Assembly: GCA_963836905.1 (NCBI GenBank)
Contig: CAWIKY010000003.1
Coordinates: 186,001 to 250,000, forward strand
Origin: CAWIKY01 sp963836905
GTDB lineage: Bacteria > Pseudomonadota > Alphaproteobacteria > Caulobacterales > Hyphomonadaceae
Direction: 5' to 3'
DNA length: 64,000 bases
Shown: positions 1 to 9,173 of the stretch, piece by piece
How the letters are laid out: each line of letters begins with the position of its first letter
How positions within the stretch are numbered: position 1 is the stretch's first letter
The notes under the pieces: generated by a model
What the model saw: only the letters and a program-made list of their open reading frames with translations
Databases searched by the model: none
Told to the model about the DNA's origin: nothing
Translations under genes and position numbers: made by a program

Positions 1-230
1 TCCAGACTGTATCTTTTCGATCGCTCCATCATCCCTCAGACTCGCATTGAAACCGTTAATCGTGCGGGAAAATCGAGATAAAACAGCGCTGAAATAAGCC
101 CCCGGCTCCCTGAATGTTGCGTTCAAAGCCCGTTCATGACGCCACCGTCAGACTGTTCGTTAACGAAAACAGAGGTTCGCAGAAACCTTTTGAACCCGTT
201 GCGGGTTGGGACCGATAAGGAGAATGACCG
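1..230. other. intergenic leader of the RcnB-like gene
   Basis: No coding region is supported here. A small hairpin (AACCCG 193-198, CGGGTT 202-207) lies just before the Shine-Dalgarno AAGGAG (218-223) of the next gene and would sit in its 5' leader. No clear -35/-10 pair was identified. Confidence 0.4.
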
Positions 231-818
231 ATGTTCAAGCAACTCAGAAATCTGGCGCTGTGTCTGGGGGTCCTTTCGATGACCGCCGCTCCGGCGCTTG
301 CCGATGGCAATCGCGGTCAGCGCGGGTATCAGGACAATCATCGTGGGCATCATCGCGCCGACAACCATCGCGGCTACAATAACGGCTATCGCCAGCAGCG
401 CCGCGACAATCGCCAGGCCTATCGTCAGGGTCGACAGGATCAGCGGCAAGCGTATCGTCACAACAGCTACCAGAATCGTGGCTATAACCAGCACCGCGGA
501 TATACCCAGCAACGCAGAAACAATGCGTATGCGTATTATAGCCGGGGCTATCACCAGCAGAATTATCGCGGGCCGCGTGTCGTCTACGCCCCTCGCTATA
601 CGGCGCCTTACCCGTCCTACAACTACCGTCCGGCCTACAATGTCGGCCACCGCTACCCGGCATATAACCGGTATCGCGTGAACAACTATTCGCGCTATGG
701 TCTCTACAACCCGCCGCGCGGCCATTACTGGAGCCACAATAACAATGATGCCTATCTGGTTGCGGCCGGCACAGGACTGATTGCCGGCGTCGTGATCGGA
801 GCTCTGGGCGGCTACTAG
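231..818 (+). CDS. RcnB-like secreted basic protein
   Basis: A 195-residue protein with an N-terminal signal peptide (cleavage likely after APALA, about residue 24). A long low-complexity middle is rich in Arg, Gln, Tyr, His and Asn (about residues 27-165). The C-terminus holds a PPRGHYW segment followed by a hydrophobic glycine-rich tail (GLIAGVVIGALGGY). The PPRGxxW plus hydrophobic end resembles the RcnB family of periplasmic proteins, known in E. coli for nickel/cobalt homeostasis. The start is supported by a strong AAGGAG. It stands alone and converges on gatB. Metal binding by the His-rich middle is inference. Confidence 0.7.
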   Translation: MFKQLRNLALCLGVLSMTAAPALADGNRGQRGYQDNHRGHHRADNHRGYNNGYRQQRRDNRQAYRQGRQDQRQAYRHNSYQNRGYNQHRGYTQQRRNNAYAYYSRGYHQQNYRGPRVVYAPRYTAPYPSYNYRPAYNVGHRYPAYNRYRVNNYSRYGLYNPPRGHYWSHNNNDAYLVAAGTGLIAGVVIGALGGY

Positions 819-843
819 GCTCCAGGCCTCATGCAAGACCTTC

Positions 844-874
844 GAGAACGCCGGCCCCATCGTCCGGCGTTCTC
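844..874. terminator. bidirectional terminator between the RcnB-like gene and gatB
   Basis: A perfect 11-bp stem (GAGAACGCCGG 844-854, CCGGCGTTCTC 864-874) with a 9-nt loop is followed by TTTCATT. It lies between two convergent genes, 26 bp after the rightward stop and 7 bp after the leftward stop. Confidence 0.8.
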
Positions 875-880
875 TTTCAT

Positions 881-2368
881 TCAGAGGTCCAGTTTCGACT
901 TCAGGATCTCGTTTACGGCTTGCGGGTTCGCCTTGCCGCCGCTGGCTTTCATGACCTGGCCGACAAACCAGCCTAATGCTTTGGGTTTGGCATGGCCTTC
1001 GGCTTTTTGAGCCTGGACCTGAGCGACCTGATCCGGGTTGGCCGCGATAATGTCATCGACAATCGCTTCGATCTCTCCGGTATCAGAGACCTGCGTCAGG
1101 CCCTCGCGCTCGACGATCACCGCCGCCTCGCCCTCGCCCTCCCACATCTTCTCGAAAACGGTCTTGGCGATCTTGCCGGATATCTTCCCCGACGCAATCA
1201 AGTCGATGAGCCCGCCGAGTGCTGTCGCGGATACCGGGCTGTCGGAGATTGCAAGCCCGTCCTTGTTCAGGCGCGCAAAGAGTTCGTTTGTGACCCAGTT
1301 GACCGCAAGTTTGCCGTCGCGGCCTTTAGCGACCGTTTCGAAGAAATCCGCGCGCATAGTCGCCGCCAGCACACCGGCATCATAGGCCTTGAGGCCGTAC
1401 TCACTCAGAAAGCGCGCTTTCTTCTGGTCCGGCAGTTCGGGGAGATCGGCCTTGATCCGGTCAACAAAGGCATGCTCCAGCTTCAGCGGCAGCAGGTCCG
1501 GGTCGGGAAAATAGCGGTAATCATGAGCGTCTTCCTTGGAACGCAGGCTGCGCGTTTCGCCGGTTAGCGTGTTGAAAAGCAGTGTCTGTTGCTCAACCTT
1601 CCCGCCGCTTTCGATCAGTTCCACCTGACGCTGCGCCTCATAGGTGGCCGCTTCGCGGATGAAGCGGAACGAGTTCACATTCTTGATTTCGCAGCGCGTT
1701 CCGAGGTGACTGAAATCGCCGCTGTCGCGGTATTTCGCATAACCGCCGACGCGGTTCACAGACACGTTCACGTCCGCGCGAAGATTGCCCTTGTCCATGT
1801 CGCCATTGCAGGTGCCCAGCGCGATCAGGATCGAGCGTAGCTTGCGGACATAAGCCGCCGCCTCTTCAGGCGAACGGATGTCAGGCTTCGACACGATCTC
1901 CATCAGCGCGACGCCGGACCGGTTCAGATCGACATAGGTCGCGTCCGGGTCGAGATCGTGGACGGATTTACCGGCATCCTGCTCCATGTGCAGACGCTCG
2001 ATCCCGACGACAAAGCTGTAGCCCTCGTCGCTGTCGACTTCGATCTCGCCCGTGCCGACGATCGGAAACTCGAACTGTGAAATCTGGTAGCCCTGCGGCA
2101 GGTCCGGATAGAAATAATTCTTCCGGTCGAAGCGCGAATAGAGATTGATCTGCGCATTCAGCCCAAGGCCCGTCCGAACCGCCTGCTCGACGCAGCGCTC
2201 GTTGATGACTGGCAACATGCCCGGCATTGCGGCATCCACGAGGCTGACATTCGTGTTCGGGTCGGAGCCAAAATCGTTCGGCGCGCCGGAAAAGAGCTTG
2301 GCATTGCTGGCGATCTGCGCATGCACTTCGAGCCCCATGACGACTTCCCACGTCGCCGGTCTCGCCAT
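881..2368 (-). CDS. gatB: Asp/Glu-tRNA amidotransferase subunit B
   Basis: The 495-residue reading frame covers GatB: the catalytic cradle near the start (VMGLEVHAQ, then AKLFSGAPN), the kinase-like core with DLNRSGVALMEIVS and the YRYFPDPDL segment, and a C-terminal GatB/YqeY tail (GWFVGQVMKASGGKANP). With GatA and GatC it amidates Glu-tRNA(Gln) or Asp-tRNA(Asn). The true start is probably upstream: reading from the ATG at 2396 gives MTDRKPMIIHGETGD and then shifts frame at about 2351 into WEVVMGLEVHAQ, the usual family N-terminus. One extra G near 2351 would explain this. The MARPATW start at 2368 is therefore likely an artefact of that indel. Confidence 0.95.
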   Translation of the reverse strand: MARPATWEVVMGLEVHAQIASNAKLFSGAPNDFGSDPNTNVSLVDAAMPGMLPVINERCVEQAVRTGLGLNAQINLYSRFDRKNYFYPDLPQGYQISQFEFPIVGTGEIEVDSDEGYSFVVGIERLHMEQDAGKSVHDLDPDATYVDLNRSGVALMEIVSKPDIRSPEEAAAYVRKLRSILIALGTCNGDMDKGNLRADVNVSVNRVGGYAKYRDSGDFSHLGTRCEIKNVNSFRFIREAATYEAQRQVELIESGGKVEQQTLLFNTLTGETRSLRSKEDAHDYRYFPDPDLLPLKLEHAFVDRIKADLPELPDQKKARFLSEYGLKAYDAGVLAATMRADFFETVAKGRDGKLAVNWVTNELFARLNKDGLAISDSPVSATALGGLIDLIASGKISGKIAKTVFEKMWEGEGEAAVIVEREGLTQVSDTGEIEAIVDDIIAANPDQVAQVQAQKAEGHAKPKALGWFVGQVMKASGGKANPQAVNEILKSKLDL

Positions 2369-2402
2369 GAATGATCATTGGTTTGCGGTCGGTCATGGCC
2401 TC
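2341..2402 (-). repeat. direct repeat copy A (gatB 5' end)
   Basis: About 62 bp spanning the first codons of gatB. It recurs at 3146-3206 with only a few mismatches and one length difference. This copy is joined to the functional gatB body and has its own short upstream leader with a second possible start (MSVTEAMTDR). Confidence 0.85.
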
Positions 2403-2469
2403 GGTCACAGACATGGCTTCTCTAGTTTCCTTAACATTTCCGTCTCAGTGCTGGATCAAGCAAAATAGG

Positions 2470-3067
2470 CTACTGCTGTTTGTTGAACAAAATCATCGTC
2501 AGAGCCTTCCGGACAGAACCGGCGGCTCCGTCTCCGAAACCGAGATAGGGGTTCTCGACCGTGCCTTGAACTTCTGCAAAGCACTGCTCAGCCGTTGTTT
2601 TTGTATTATCTAGCGACTTCGCCGTTGAGTTCCCAAGATATAGAGCCCCACCATCGTATAACGTAGCGGGCCACCATTGCGACGTCCGAAATCTTGACAT
2701 CATTGACGACATTCGGACAAGGTCATGATTGAATTGCCAACGTTCCCAAAGACCTCTTTATCTCAATTATGCGGTTAAACTAAAGTCTTTACTCCAAACG
2801 CAAACATCGAATTTTGACCGGTCTGTCACCAACTAGGCCATTTTTTCGTTCCGAAATCACCACTTTGCGTCCTCCAGGACTTTGCCGAGGTTTCAAGCGT
2901 TACATAACAATTATTTTTTGTAACTAAGGCTCTAGCGACCTCAGTTTGTATTGGTGACTCAACCCGGCATCCGAAAGCCAGTTACCTCCAGACCATTTCT
3001 CATAAAGGGTTGCTGCCTCATTGATCCCGTCAAACAAAAGATTGTATGCATTTTCCCCATTCAACAC
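2470..3067 (-). pseudogene. unrecognised frame-broken ORF in the gatA-gatB interval
   Basis: Three protein-like stretches follow each other in different frames on the minus strand. The first is a GTG-started segment at 3067 (MLNGENAYNLLFDGINEAA and on to about 2930). The second covers about 2830-2938 (ALVTKNNCYVTLETSAK). The third is an 80-residue open segment, 2712-2470, containing TLYDGGALYLGNSTAK and ending MILFNKQQ. They may be one gene of about 200 codons with two frame changes. No family is recognised. The region is clearly more AT-rich than the flanking gat genes, which suggests foreign origin. It could also be non-coding. Confidence 0.3.
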
Positions 3068-3101
3068 ATCTCATCTCCATTTTGAAATCGAGAAATCTGT
3101 T

Positions 3102-3200
3102 TTATAGAGAGGCGCAATTCGCCTGCGCACAGCCTGATATTTTAGCGACTTTCCAGTCGCCGGTCTCGCCATGGATGATCATTGGATTGCGGTCGGTCAT
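3102..3200 (-). pseudogene. truncated duplicate of the gatB start
   Basis: A 32-codon frame begins five bases after the gatA stop codon with MTDRNPMIIHGETGDW, the expected GatB N-terminus, then runs into unrelated sequence (KVAKISGCAQ) and stops at 3102. It carries the in-frame version of the residues that are frame-shifted in the gatB copy at 2341-2402. It looks like the original gatB start, separated from its body by the insert. Confidence 0.6.
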
Positions 3201-3206
3201 GGCCTC
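3146..3206 (-). repeat. direct repeat copy B (gatB 5' remnant)
   Basis: This is the partner of the repeat at 2341-2402, about 805 bp away in the same orientation. It lies directly after the gatA stop. Together the copies bracket the AT-richer insert, as expected for an insertion or recombination event that duplicated its target edge. Confidence 0.85.
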
Positions 3207-4680
3207 TACTCCCACCAGCGATCAGGACGGGCGTAGAGTCTGCCGCTTTCTCGAGCGCCGCGCCTACGCTGAAACATGTCGCTTCATCAAGCGCCTTGCC
3301 GATCACCTGCAGACCAAGCGGCAGACCCTGACGGTCAAGCGCGGTCGGTACCGAAGACCCGGAAGGCCGGCGAGGTTTGCGGTGACGGTGAAGACGTCAT
3401 TAAGGTACATCGACACCGGATCGTCGGAGCGTTCACCGAAAGCGAACGCGGCGCTCGGGCAGGTTGGCGTCAGCAGCGCGTCGACGTCTTCGAACACGTC
3501 GTTGAAATCCTGCAGGATACGCGTGCGCACCTTTTGCGCTTTGATATAATACGCATCGTAATATCCAGCCGAAAGCACATAGGTGCCGATCAACAGGCGG
3601 CGCTGAACCTCTGGCCGAACCCCTCGGCCCGCGTGTTCATAGACCTCCGCAAGCGCATCGCCCTCGGCACGCATGCCATAACGCATGCCGTCATAGCGGG
3701 CGAGGTTGGAGGACGCTTCTGCCGGGGCAACGATTAATACGCCGGGAGCGCATACTTGGTGTGCGGCAGGGACACATCGACAATCTCGCAACCGGCATCT
3801 TTCAGCCAGTCTATGCCCTGCTGCCAGAGCGTTTCGATCTCCGCGGGCATGCCCTCGAGACGGTATTCCTTGGGAATGCCGATACGCTTTCCTTTTACGG
3901 ACGCACCGACATCGCCCCGCCAGTCCGGCGTCTTGACCGGAAGCGATGTGAATCGCGTCGGGTCGTGCGAACACATCGCGCCGAGCATGATGGCCGCATC
4001 CTCGACCGTCCTGGTGATCGGTCCGGCCTGATCCAGCGATGAGGCGAAGGCGAACATGCCGAAACGCTGGCGCGGCCATAGGTCGGTTTGATCCCGACCG
4101 TGCCCGTAAAGCGGCTGGTTGGCGGATGGAGCCGCCCGTATCGGAAGCAGTTGCCGCCAGGCAGAGGTGAGAGGCGACCGCGCTGGCAGACCCGCCCGAT
4201 GATCCACCGGGCGTCAACGGCGCGTTTGCGCCGTCATTGCGTCGCCAGGGGTTTGTCACCGGTCCGAAATGCGAGGTTTCGTTCGACGAGCCCATGGCGA
4301 ACTCGTCCATGTTCAGCTTGCCGAGCATTACGGCGCCCCCGGCCCGAGAGATTGCCGGTTACGGTGCTCTCATAGGGCGGCGTGAAATCACCGAGAATGG
4401 CCGAGCACGCCGTCGAACGGACACCTTCCGTGCAGAACAAGTCCTTGATGCCAAGCGGCGCACCTTCCAGAGTGCGGCCTTCGCCCTTGGCTAACCGGGC
4501 ATCGCTGGCATCCGCCATCGTCAGCGCCTTTTCAGGCGTCGGGAACACGAAAGCGTTCAGATGCGGGTTCGCTGTATCGATAGCACCGATGAACGCGGTC
4601 GTGATTTCACGTGAGGAAAAGTCTTTGGCTTTCAGCCCGTCGAGCACTTTGGCCAGTGTAAGGCGTGTCAGATCGGTCAT
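3206..4680 (-). CDS. gatA: Asp/Glu-tRNA amidotransferase subunit A, multiply frameshifted
   Basis: GatA is readable along the full length but in alternating frames. It starts MTDLTRLTLAKVLDGLK and continues through the amidase signature (GGSSGGSASAVA, then TGGSIRQPA with the cis-Ser/Ser/Lys triad region), FAFASSLDQAGP, GIPKEYRLEGMP, YDGMRYGMRA and ALLTPTCP, to a C-terminus ending RWWE at 3206. Frame changes fall near 4335, 4125, 4065, 3735, 3360 and 3220. Because GatCAB is normally essential when GlnRS or AsnRS is missing and gatB and gatC are intact, base-calling indels are more likely than a true pseudogene. It supplies the glutaminase/amidase activity of the complex. Confidence 0.85.
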
Positions 4681-4881
4681 GCGGCGCCCTTGAAGCGATG
4701 GTGTTCAGCAGCCCGTCTCGTAAGCCGGACGGGCACGCTCTTGCAAGTGGGCGTTTCCACGAATTATGACGCCAACCGATGCATGAACGCTGACGGGCGG
4801 GCGATCCGGAGAGTTGCCGGACTGTCCGGCCGGATCAAGACAGCCTAGCCAGCGGCTTGCGCTGCGGCGTCTGCGGCGTCT

Positions 4882-5298
4882 TCATCCCAATCGTAGATCG
4901 GCCCGGATCAGGCAACGCTGTGGCCCGATAACGATATTGTCAGTCAACCCGAAAGCCGAATCCGAGACGATCAGGCTGTCACCCGGGCGGGCACATGAAA
5001 GGTCGGTATCGAGGCCGATGGTCTGTGCCCTGTCGAGATCGAAGCAGGTGCCGTTCGTCTCGACCAGATACTCGGTGCTTGGTCCGGTTTCCAGAATAAC
5101 CGTATTGTCTCCGGCCTGGCGGAACCCGTCCACGGTCGATGCAAAGCAAAGCCGGTCGGTTTTTTCTCCGAGCCGGGGATCACCCGCAAACTGCGCTGCA
5201 CCGGTCGGCTGTGCATCTGCCTGATCTGCCGGTGTCTGGCACGCGGCGAGCAGCGCGCCGGATGCGAGTGCGGACATTAGAATGAATGGACGTTTCAT
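4882..5298 (-). CDS. DUF6491-type lipoprotein
   Basis: A 138-residue protein from the MKRPF start (ATG at 5298). A lipoprotein signal ends in the lipobox ALLAAC, so the mature protein is probably anchored through Cys. The body (DRLCFASTVDGFR, ETGPSTEYLVE, ARPGDSLIVSD, GPQRCLI) matches my recollection of DUF6491, alphaproteobacterial lipoproteins of unknown function with conserved Cys residues. A one-base shift near 4900 would extend the end to an acidic/alanine tail (IYDWDEDAADAAAQAAG) stopping at 4845, so the C-terminus is uncertain. It lies between gatC and gatA, all leftward. Confidence 0.65.
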   Translation of the reverse strand: MKRPFILMSALASGALLAACQTPADQADAQPTGAAQFAGDPRLGEKTDRLCFASTVDGFRQAGDNTVILETGPSTEYLVETNGTCFDLDRAQTIGLDTDLSCARPGDSLIVSDSAFGLTDNIVIGPQRCLIRADLRLG

Positions 5299-5366
5299 GG
5301 CTGTCTCCATTGCGATAGATCGTGTCTACGTTGTTTTTACGAGCCGCCCCGCCCGCCTGTCTGGAA

Positions 5367-5654
5367 CTATTCGACAGCCTTCGGGACGACAAAGAAGCCA
5401 TCCTCCGAGCGCGGCGCGTTTGCGAGGACCTTGTCGCGAACATTCCCGTCCGTCACCTTATCCGCGCGCATGGGCAAGCTGACATCCACGACGGACGTCA
5501 TTGGCTCAACGCCTTCAACATCCACTTCGTTCAATTGTTCGATCCAGTCGAGAATGTGGTTCAATTCCTGGGTCATTGGCTCGAGCCGGTCTTCCGGCAT
5601 GGCAATGCGCGCAAGCCGGGCCGCTTTCCGTACGTCTTCCAGTGTCGCGCTCAT
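5367..5654 (-). CDS. gatC: Asp/Glu-tRNA amidotransferase subunit C
   Basis: A 95-residue GatC starting MSATLEDVRKAARLARI. This start was chosen because it matches the family length; the longer upstream frame adds basic, non-conserved residues. Conserved features include the helical ELNHILDWIEQLNEVD stretch and the motif MRADKVTDG. GatC wraps around GatA and GatB and stabilises the complex. It is divergent from ruvX, with a 96-bp gap holding both promoters. Confidence 0.95.
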   Translation of the reverse strand: MSATLEDVRKAARLARIAMPEDRLEPMTQELNHILDWIEQLNEVDVEGVEPMTSVVDVSLPMRADKVTDGNVRDKVLANAPRSEDGFFVVPKAVE

Positions 5655-5750
5655 GCCGCCTGCCTCTTTCGACTTTGTATGCGGTAACGATACGCGATAG
5701 GTGAGCAGGCGGGCAAGTGCGCGTGTCTGCCGCAAACCGGATCTCTGCAA

Positions 5751-6215
5751 ATGGCCCTGATCGATCTCTCAAACCTGCCGCCATCCGGCCCGCTTCTCGG
5801 GATCGATCCGGGTACGCGTCGTGTCGGGGTCGCAATCAGCGATTCGCTACGGTTTACCGCGCATCCTGTCGAAGGCGTTCTGCGCCAGAAGAAGCTCGCT
5901 CCCGTGCTGCATCGCATTTTCGAACTGTATGACAGCCGGGCTTGCGTCGGAATCGTTCTCGGTCTGCCGCTCAATATGGACGGCTCCAAAGGGCCTCGCG
6001 CACAAGCTGCCCGCGCCTTTTCCCGCAGCCTGCTTGAATTGCGCGACGTGCCGCTCGCCTTTCAGGATGAGCGGCTTTCCAGTGCCCAGGCCGAGCGCGC
6101 GATGATCGAAGCTGACCTGACACGGGCACGGCGCGCGCAATTGATCGACAAGTCCGCTGCAGCGATCATTTTGCAGACGGCGCTCGACTATCTGGCCAAT
6201 ACCGGACCGGAATAA
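5751..6215 (+). CDS. ruvX: RuvX/YqgF Holliday-junction resolvase-like protein
   Basis: A 154-residue RNase H-fold protein. The first catalytic strand reads LLGIDPGTRRVGVAISD; a second acidic site lies in IVLGLPLNMDG, and QDERLSSAQAERAM carries the conserved D/E-R pair. Its length is normal for the family, which works in Holliday junction resolution and/or pre-16S rRNA processing. It is the first gene of a rightward run with pyrB. Confidence 0.9.
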   Translation: MALIDLSNLPPSGPLLGIDPGTRRVGVAISDSLRFTAHPVEGVLRQKKLAPVLHRIFELYDSRACVGIVLGLPLNMDGSKGPRAQAARAFSRSLLELRDVPLAFQDERLSSAQAERAMIEADLTRARRAQLIDKSAAAIILQTALDYLANTGPE

Positions 6216-6265
6216 AAGTGTGCAGGCTTGCCCCGTGACGGGCTTGGCCGTATCGACTGGCATTT

Positions 6266-7216
6266 ATGAGCAGCGCCAACCCCTACCGGTTTCAAGGCAA
6301 GCATCTCCTCGGGATATCGGGGATGCACAAGCTGGCAATTGCAGACCTGATGGAACTTGCAGAGAGCTATATCGATACCCCGCCATCGCGTGAAACGCTG
6401 GCCGGCCAGACGCTGATCAATCTCTTCTTCGAAAATTCGACACGGACCCAGGGTTCCTTCGAGATTTCCGCGCGGCGTCTTGGCGCGGATGTCGTCAACA
6501 TGGCGATCCAGACCTCTTCAATGAAGAAGGGTGAAACGCTGATCGACACGGCGATGACGCTGAACGCCATGTCGCCAGATCTTCTTGTGATCCGGCACGG
6601 CTCGTCCGGGGCCGTCCGACTGTTGTCGCGCAAGGTGGATTGCGCCGTCGTCAATGCTGGCGACGGAACGCATGAGCACCCGACACAAGCCCTTCTCGAT
6701 GGCCTGACCATCAAGCGCAGGCTGGGAAGGCTGGAGGGCCTCAAGATCGCCATCTGCGGCGATATCCTGCATTCAAGGGTGGCGCGCTCATCCACCATGT
6801 TGCTGCACCAGATGGGCGCGGAAGTCCGGCTGGTTGCGCCACCGACCCTCGTGCCACCCGGGACCGAAACCTGGGGCGCCGTCTCGATTCACAACGACAT
6901 GCAGGAGGCCCTAACCGACTGTGACGTCGTGATGATGTTGCGCCTGCAACTTGAGCGCATGAACGGGGCGTTTCTGCCGAGCGCACGCGAGTATTTCAGG
7001 CTATACGGGCTGGATGCGGCGAAGCTGAAACATGCAAAGCCGGGCGCGCTCGTTATGCATCCGGGACCGATAAATCGCGGCGTAGAGATCGATAGCGCGC
7101 TGACTGAAAGCGCCCAATCGGTGATTACCGAGCAGGTTGCCATGGGTGTATTTGTACGAATGGCCGTTCTGGTCCGGTTGGCCGAAGCCAGAGCGCAAGG
7201 CGGGCAAGCCTCATGA
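6266..7216 (+). CDS. pyrB: aspartate carbamoyltransferase catalytic subunit
   Basis: A 316-residue ATCase catalytic chain. The carbamoyl-phosphate loop FFENSTRTQGSFE, the SSMKKGET loop, HPTQALLDG, GDILHSRVARSS and the C-terminal MHPGPINRGVEI are all present. It makes carbamoyl-aspartate in pyrimidine synthesis. Its last codons overlap the following dihydroorotase-like gene by 4 bp (ATGA), so the two are translationally coupled, as expected when the partner is needed for ATCase assembly. Confidence 0.97.
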   Translation: MSSANPYRFQGKHLLGISGMHKLAIADLMELAESYIDTPPSRETLAGQTLINLFFENSTRTQGSFEISARRLGADVVNMAIQTSSMKKGETLIDTAMTLNAMSPDLLVIRHGSSGAVRLLSRKVDCAVVNAGDGTHEHPTQALLDGLTIKRRLGRLEGLKIAICGDILHSRVARSSTMLLHQMGAEVRLVAPPTLVPPGTETWGAVSIHNDMQEALTDCDVVMMLRLQLERMNGAFLPSAREYFRLYGLDAAKLKHAKPGALVMHPGPINRGVEIDSALTESAQSVITEQVAMGVFVRMAVLVRLAEARAQGGQAS

Positions 7217-8544
7217 GAACGGTCTTCTACAATGCGCGGCTGGTCGATCCGGCCAGCGACCTTGATGAGCCGGGCGGTCTGCGCGTCGAAGACGGACGCA
7301 TTAGCGACATCGGTCCGCATGTCACCGGCAGCGGGTCCCCAGACGATACGCTTCTGATCGATTGCGACGGCGATGTCCTGTCACCGGGACTGATCGATCT
7401 TCGTGTGTCGACCGGCGAGCCCGGCTCGGAGCATATCGAGTCACTCGAAAGCGCCAGCGCGGCCGCCGTTGCGGGCGGCATCACGTCCATGATCCTCATG
7501 CCATCGACGCGGCCGGCAATCGATTCGCCTGCACTGGTCGATTATCTGGCCCGCGCTGCCCGCTCATCGGCAATCGTGAACCGTATCTATCCCGCAGGCG
7601 CGCTGACGGTCGGTCTGGCGGGTGAGCACATGGCCGAGCTGGCGCTGATGAAGGACGCCGGGGCGGTGTTCTTTTCGCAAGCGGGCCAGGATCTCTCCTC
7701 GGCGGCTGTCGCCAGACGCGCTATGGGGTATGCCAGCGCGCTTGGGCTCTGGGTTGCCTTGCAGCCAAACGATCCTTCGCTACGCGGCGGCACCATGCAT
7801 GCCGGAGCCTTTGCGGCACGGCTGGGCCTGAAAGGCATGCCACCGCATGCCGAATGGATCGGCCTGTCTCGCGATCTCTTGCTGGCGGAGTCGACCGGGG
7901 CATCCCTGCTCGTCGATCAGCTTACAACCGGGCGAAGCCTGGACCTGATCGCCCGCGCCAGGGCCAACGGTGTCCGGGTCGCCGTGACAGTTGCAGCGCA
8001 TCATCTCTATTTTAACGAGCTCGACATCGGCGATGGCAGTCATGATCCCGACAAGGCGTATTTGACCTATTGCAAGGTCGATCCGCCGTTTCGGTCGGAA
8101 ACCGACCGGCTGGCGCTGGTCGATGCATTGAAGCACGGCATGATCGACGCGGTCGTTTCAGCGCACGATCCGCAGCCTCCCGAGGCCAAGCGACTGCCCT
8201 TCGAGGACGCCACTTTCGGTGCCGCCGGTCTGGAGACGCTTCTGTCGACCTTGACCAGTCTGGTAGCTGACCCCGGTTATGGTGTGTCGTGTCTGCAGGC
8301 CTTGCGTGCGGTCACCAGCGGCCCGGCTGACCTGCTGGGGCTGGAACAGGGGCGACTGGCGATCGGTGCACCTGCAGATCTGGTCCGGATCGATCTCGAG
8401 AGACCATGGAAATGCCGACGTGAGGATTTACGGTCGAAATCGACGAACTCACCTTATGATGGGCGGTTACTGACTGGACAGGCCATCCAGACAATGGTCG
8501 CGGGGCAAATGGTGTTTGACCGTCTTTCGGAGCGAAAAGACTGA
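7213..8544 (+). CDS. pyrC: dihydroorotase homologue, probably non-catalytic (PyrX-like)
   Basis: A 443-residue amidohydrolase-fold protein with clear dihydroorotase layout: SPGLIDLRVSTGEPG near residue 58, KDAGAVFFS, AHHLYFNELDIG, KVDPPFRSETDR and a C-terminal beta domain (GAPADLVRIDLERPW). The metal-binding HxH (usually DLHVHLREPG) is replaced by LRVSTGEPG, and the late DHAPH motif reads AHDPQ. It is therefore probably an inactive homologue serving as a structural partner of ATCase, as PyrX (PyrC') does in Pseudomonas. An active PyrC would have to be elsewhere. It overlaps plsY by one base. Confidence 0.88.
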   Translation: MRTVFYNARLVDPASDLDEPGGLRVEDGRISDIGPHVTGSGSPDDTLLIDCDGDVLSPGLIDLRVSTGEPGSEHIESLESASAAAVAGGITSMILMPSTRPAIDSPALVDYLARAARSSAIVNRIYPAGALTVGLAGEHMAELALMKDAGAVFFSQAGQDLSSAAVARRAMGYASALGLWVALQPNDPSLRGGTMHAGAFAARLGLKGMPPHAEWIGLSRDLLLAESTGASLLVDQLTTGRSLDLIARARANGVRVAVTVAAHHLYFNELDIGDGSHDPDKAYLTYCKVDPPFRSETDRLALVDALKHGMIDAVVSAHDPQPPEAKRLPFEDATFGAAGLETLLSTLTSLVADPGYGVSCLQALRAVTSGPADLLGLEQGRLAIGAPADLVRIDLERPWKCRREDLRSKSTNSPYDGRLLTGQAIQTMVAGQMVFDRLSERKD

Positions 8545-9173
8545 TGGAACAGGTATCCTGGCAGGCCTGGGTAGCTGCTATTAGCCTTGGTTATCTCATC
8601 GGGTCGGTCCCGTTCGGGCTGGTAATCGTCCGTGCCGCCGGGCTTGGCGATATCCGCACGCTTGGCTCCGGCAATATCGGAGCGACGAATGTGCTGCGTA
8701 CCGGCCGCAAGGATCTGGCGCTGGCAACGCTCATTCTGGATGCAGGCAAGGCCGGGCTGACGGCGGTCTTCTTTACGGTGATCTTTTCCTCGTCCGTGAT
8801 CGGCCTTGCAGCTGGTGCTGCGGCCCTGATCGGTCATTGCTTTCCGGTCTGGCTGAAGTTCCACGGCGGCAAGGGCATTGCCACTTATGCGGGCCTCTTG
8901 TTTGGCGCTGTCTGGCAAGTCGGTCTGGTCGCAGCCGCATGCTGGTTGCTCGTGGCCGTGCTCACCAGACGAAGTTCAATGGCGGCGCTCGTGACGGCGA
9001 TGATCGTGCCTGTCGTGGCAATCATGTTCGGCAAGCCGCTCGCTTCGGTCTTGATGCTGGCAGCTTTGACCCTGATCGTTTTCTGGCGACACCGCGTGAA
9101 CATAGAGCGCCTCATTGCAGGCACCGAGCCGCGCATTGGCGAAAAGAAGACCGGTGAAGCGGACGCGCCGTAA
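8544..9173 (+). CDS. plsY: acyl-phosphate:glycerol-3-phosphate acyltransferase
   Basis: A 209-residue multi-pass membrane enzyme that acylates glycerol-3-phosphate in the first step of phospholipid synthesis. Conserved loops are visible: SVPFGLVI, then GSGNIGATNVLRTG (phosphate/acyl site), and KFHGGKGIATYAG. About five membrane segments. Start ATG overlaps the preceding stop and the stop overlaps dprA, so pyrB to dprA forms a tight operon. Confidence 0.95.
   Translation: MEQVSWQAWVAAISLGYLIGSVPFGLVIVRAAGLGDIRTLGSGNIGATNVLRTGRKDLALATLILDAGKAGLTAVFFTVIFSSSVIGLAAGAAALIGHCFPVWLKFHGGKGIATYAGLLFGAVWQVGLVAAACWLLVAVLTRRSSMAALVTAMIVPVVAIMFGKPLASVLMLAALTLIVFWRHRVNIERLIAGTEPRIGEKKTGEADAP

Noticed and set aside
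123..860. A 245-codon minus-strand frame opposite the RcnB-like gene
   Set aside because: It is a shadow of the repetitive Arg/Tyr coding strand; its product is a low-complexity Ile/Val/Ala string and the plus-strand gene has a signal peptide and good Shine-Dalgarno.
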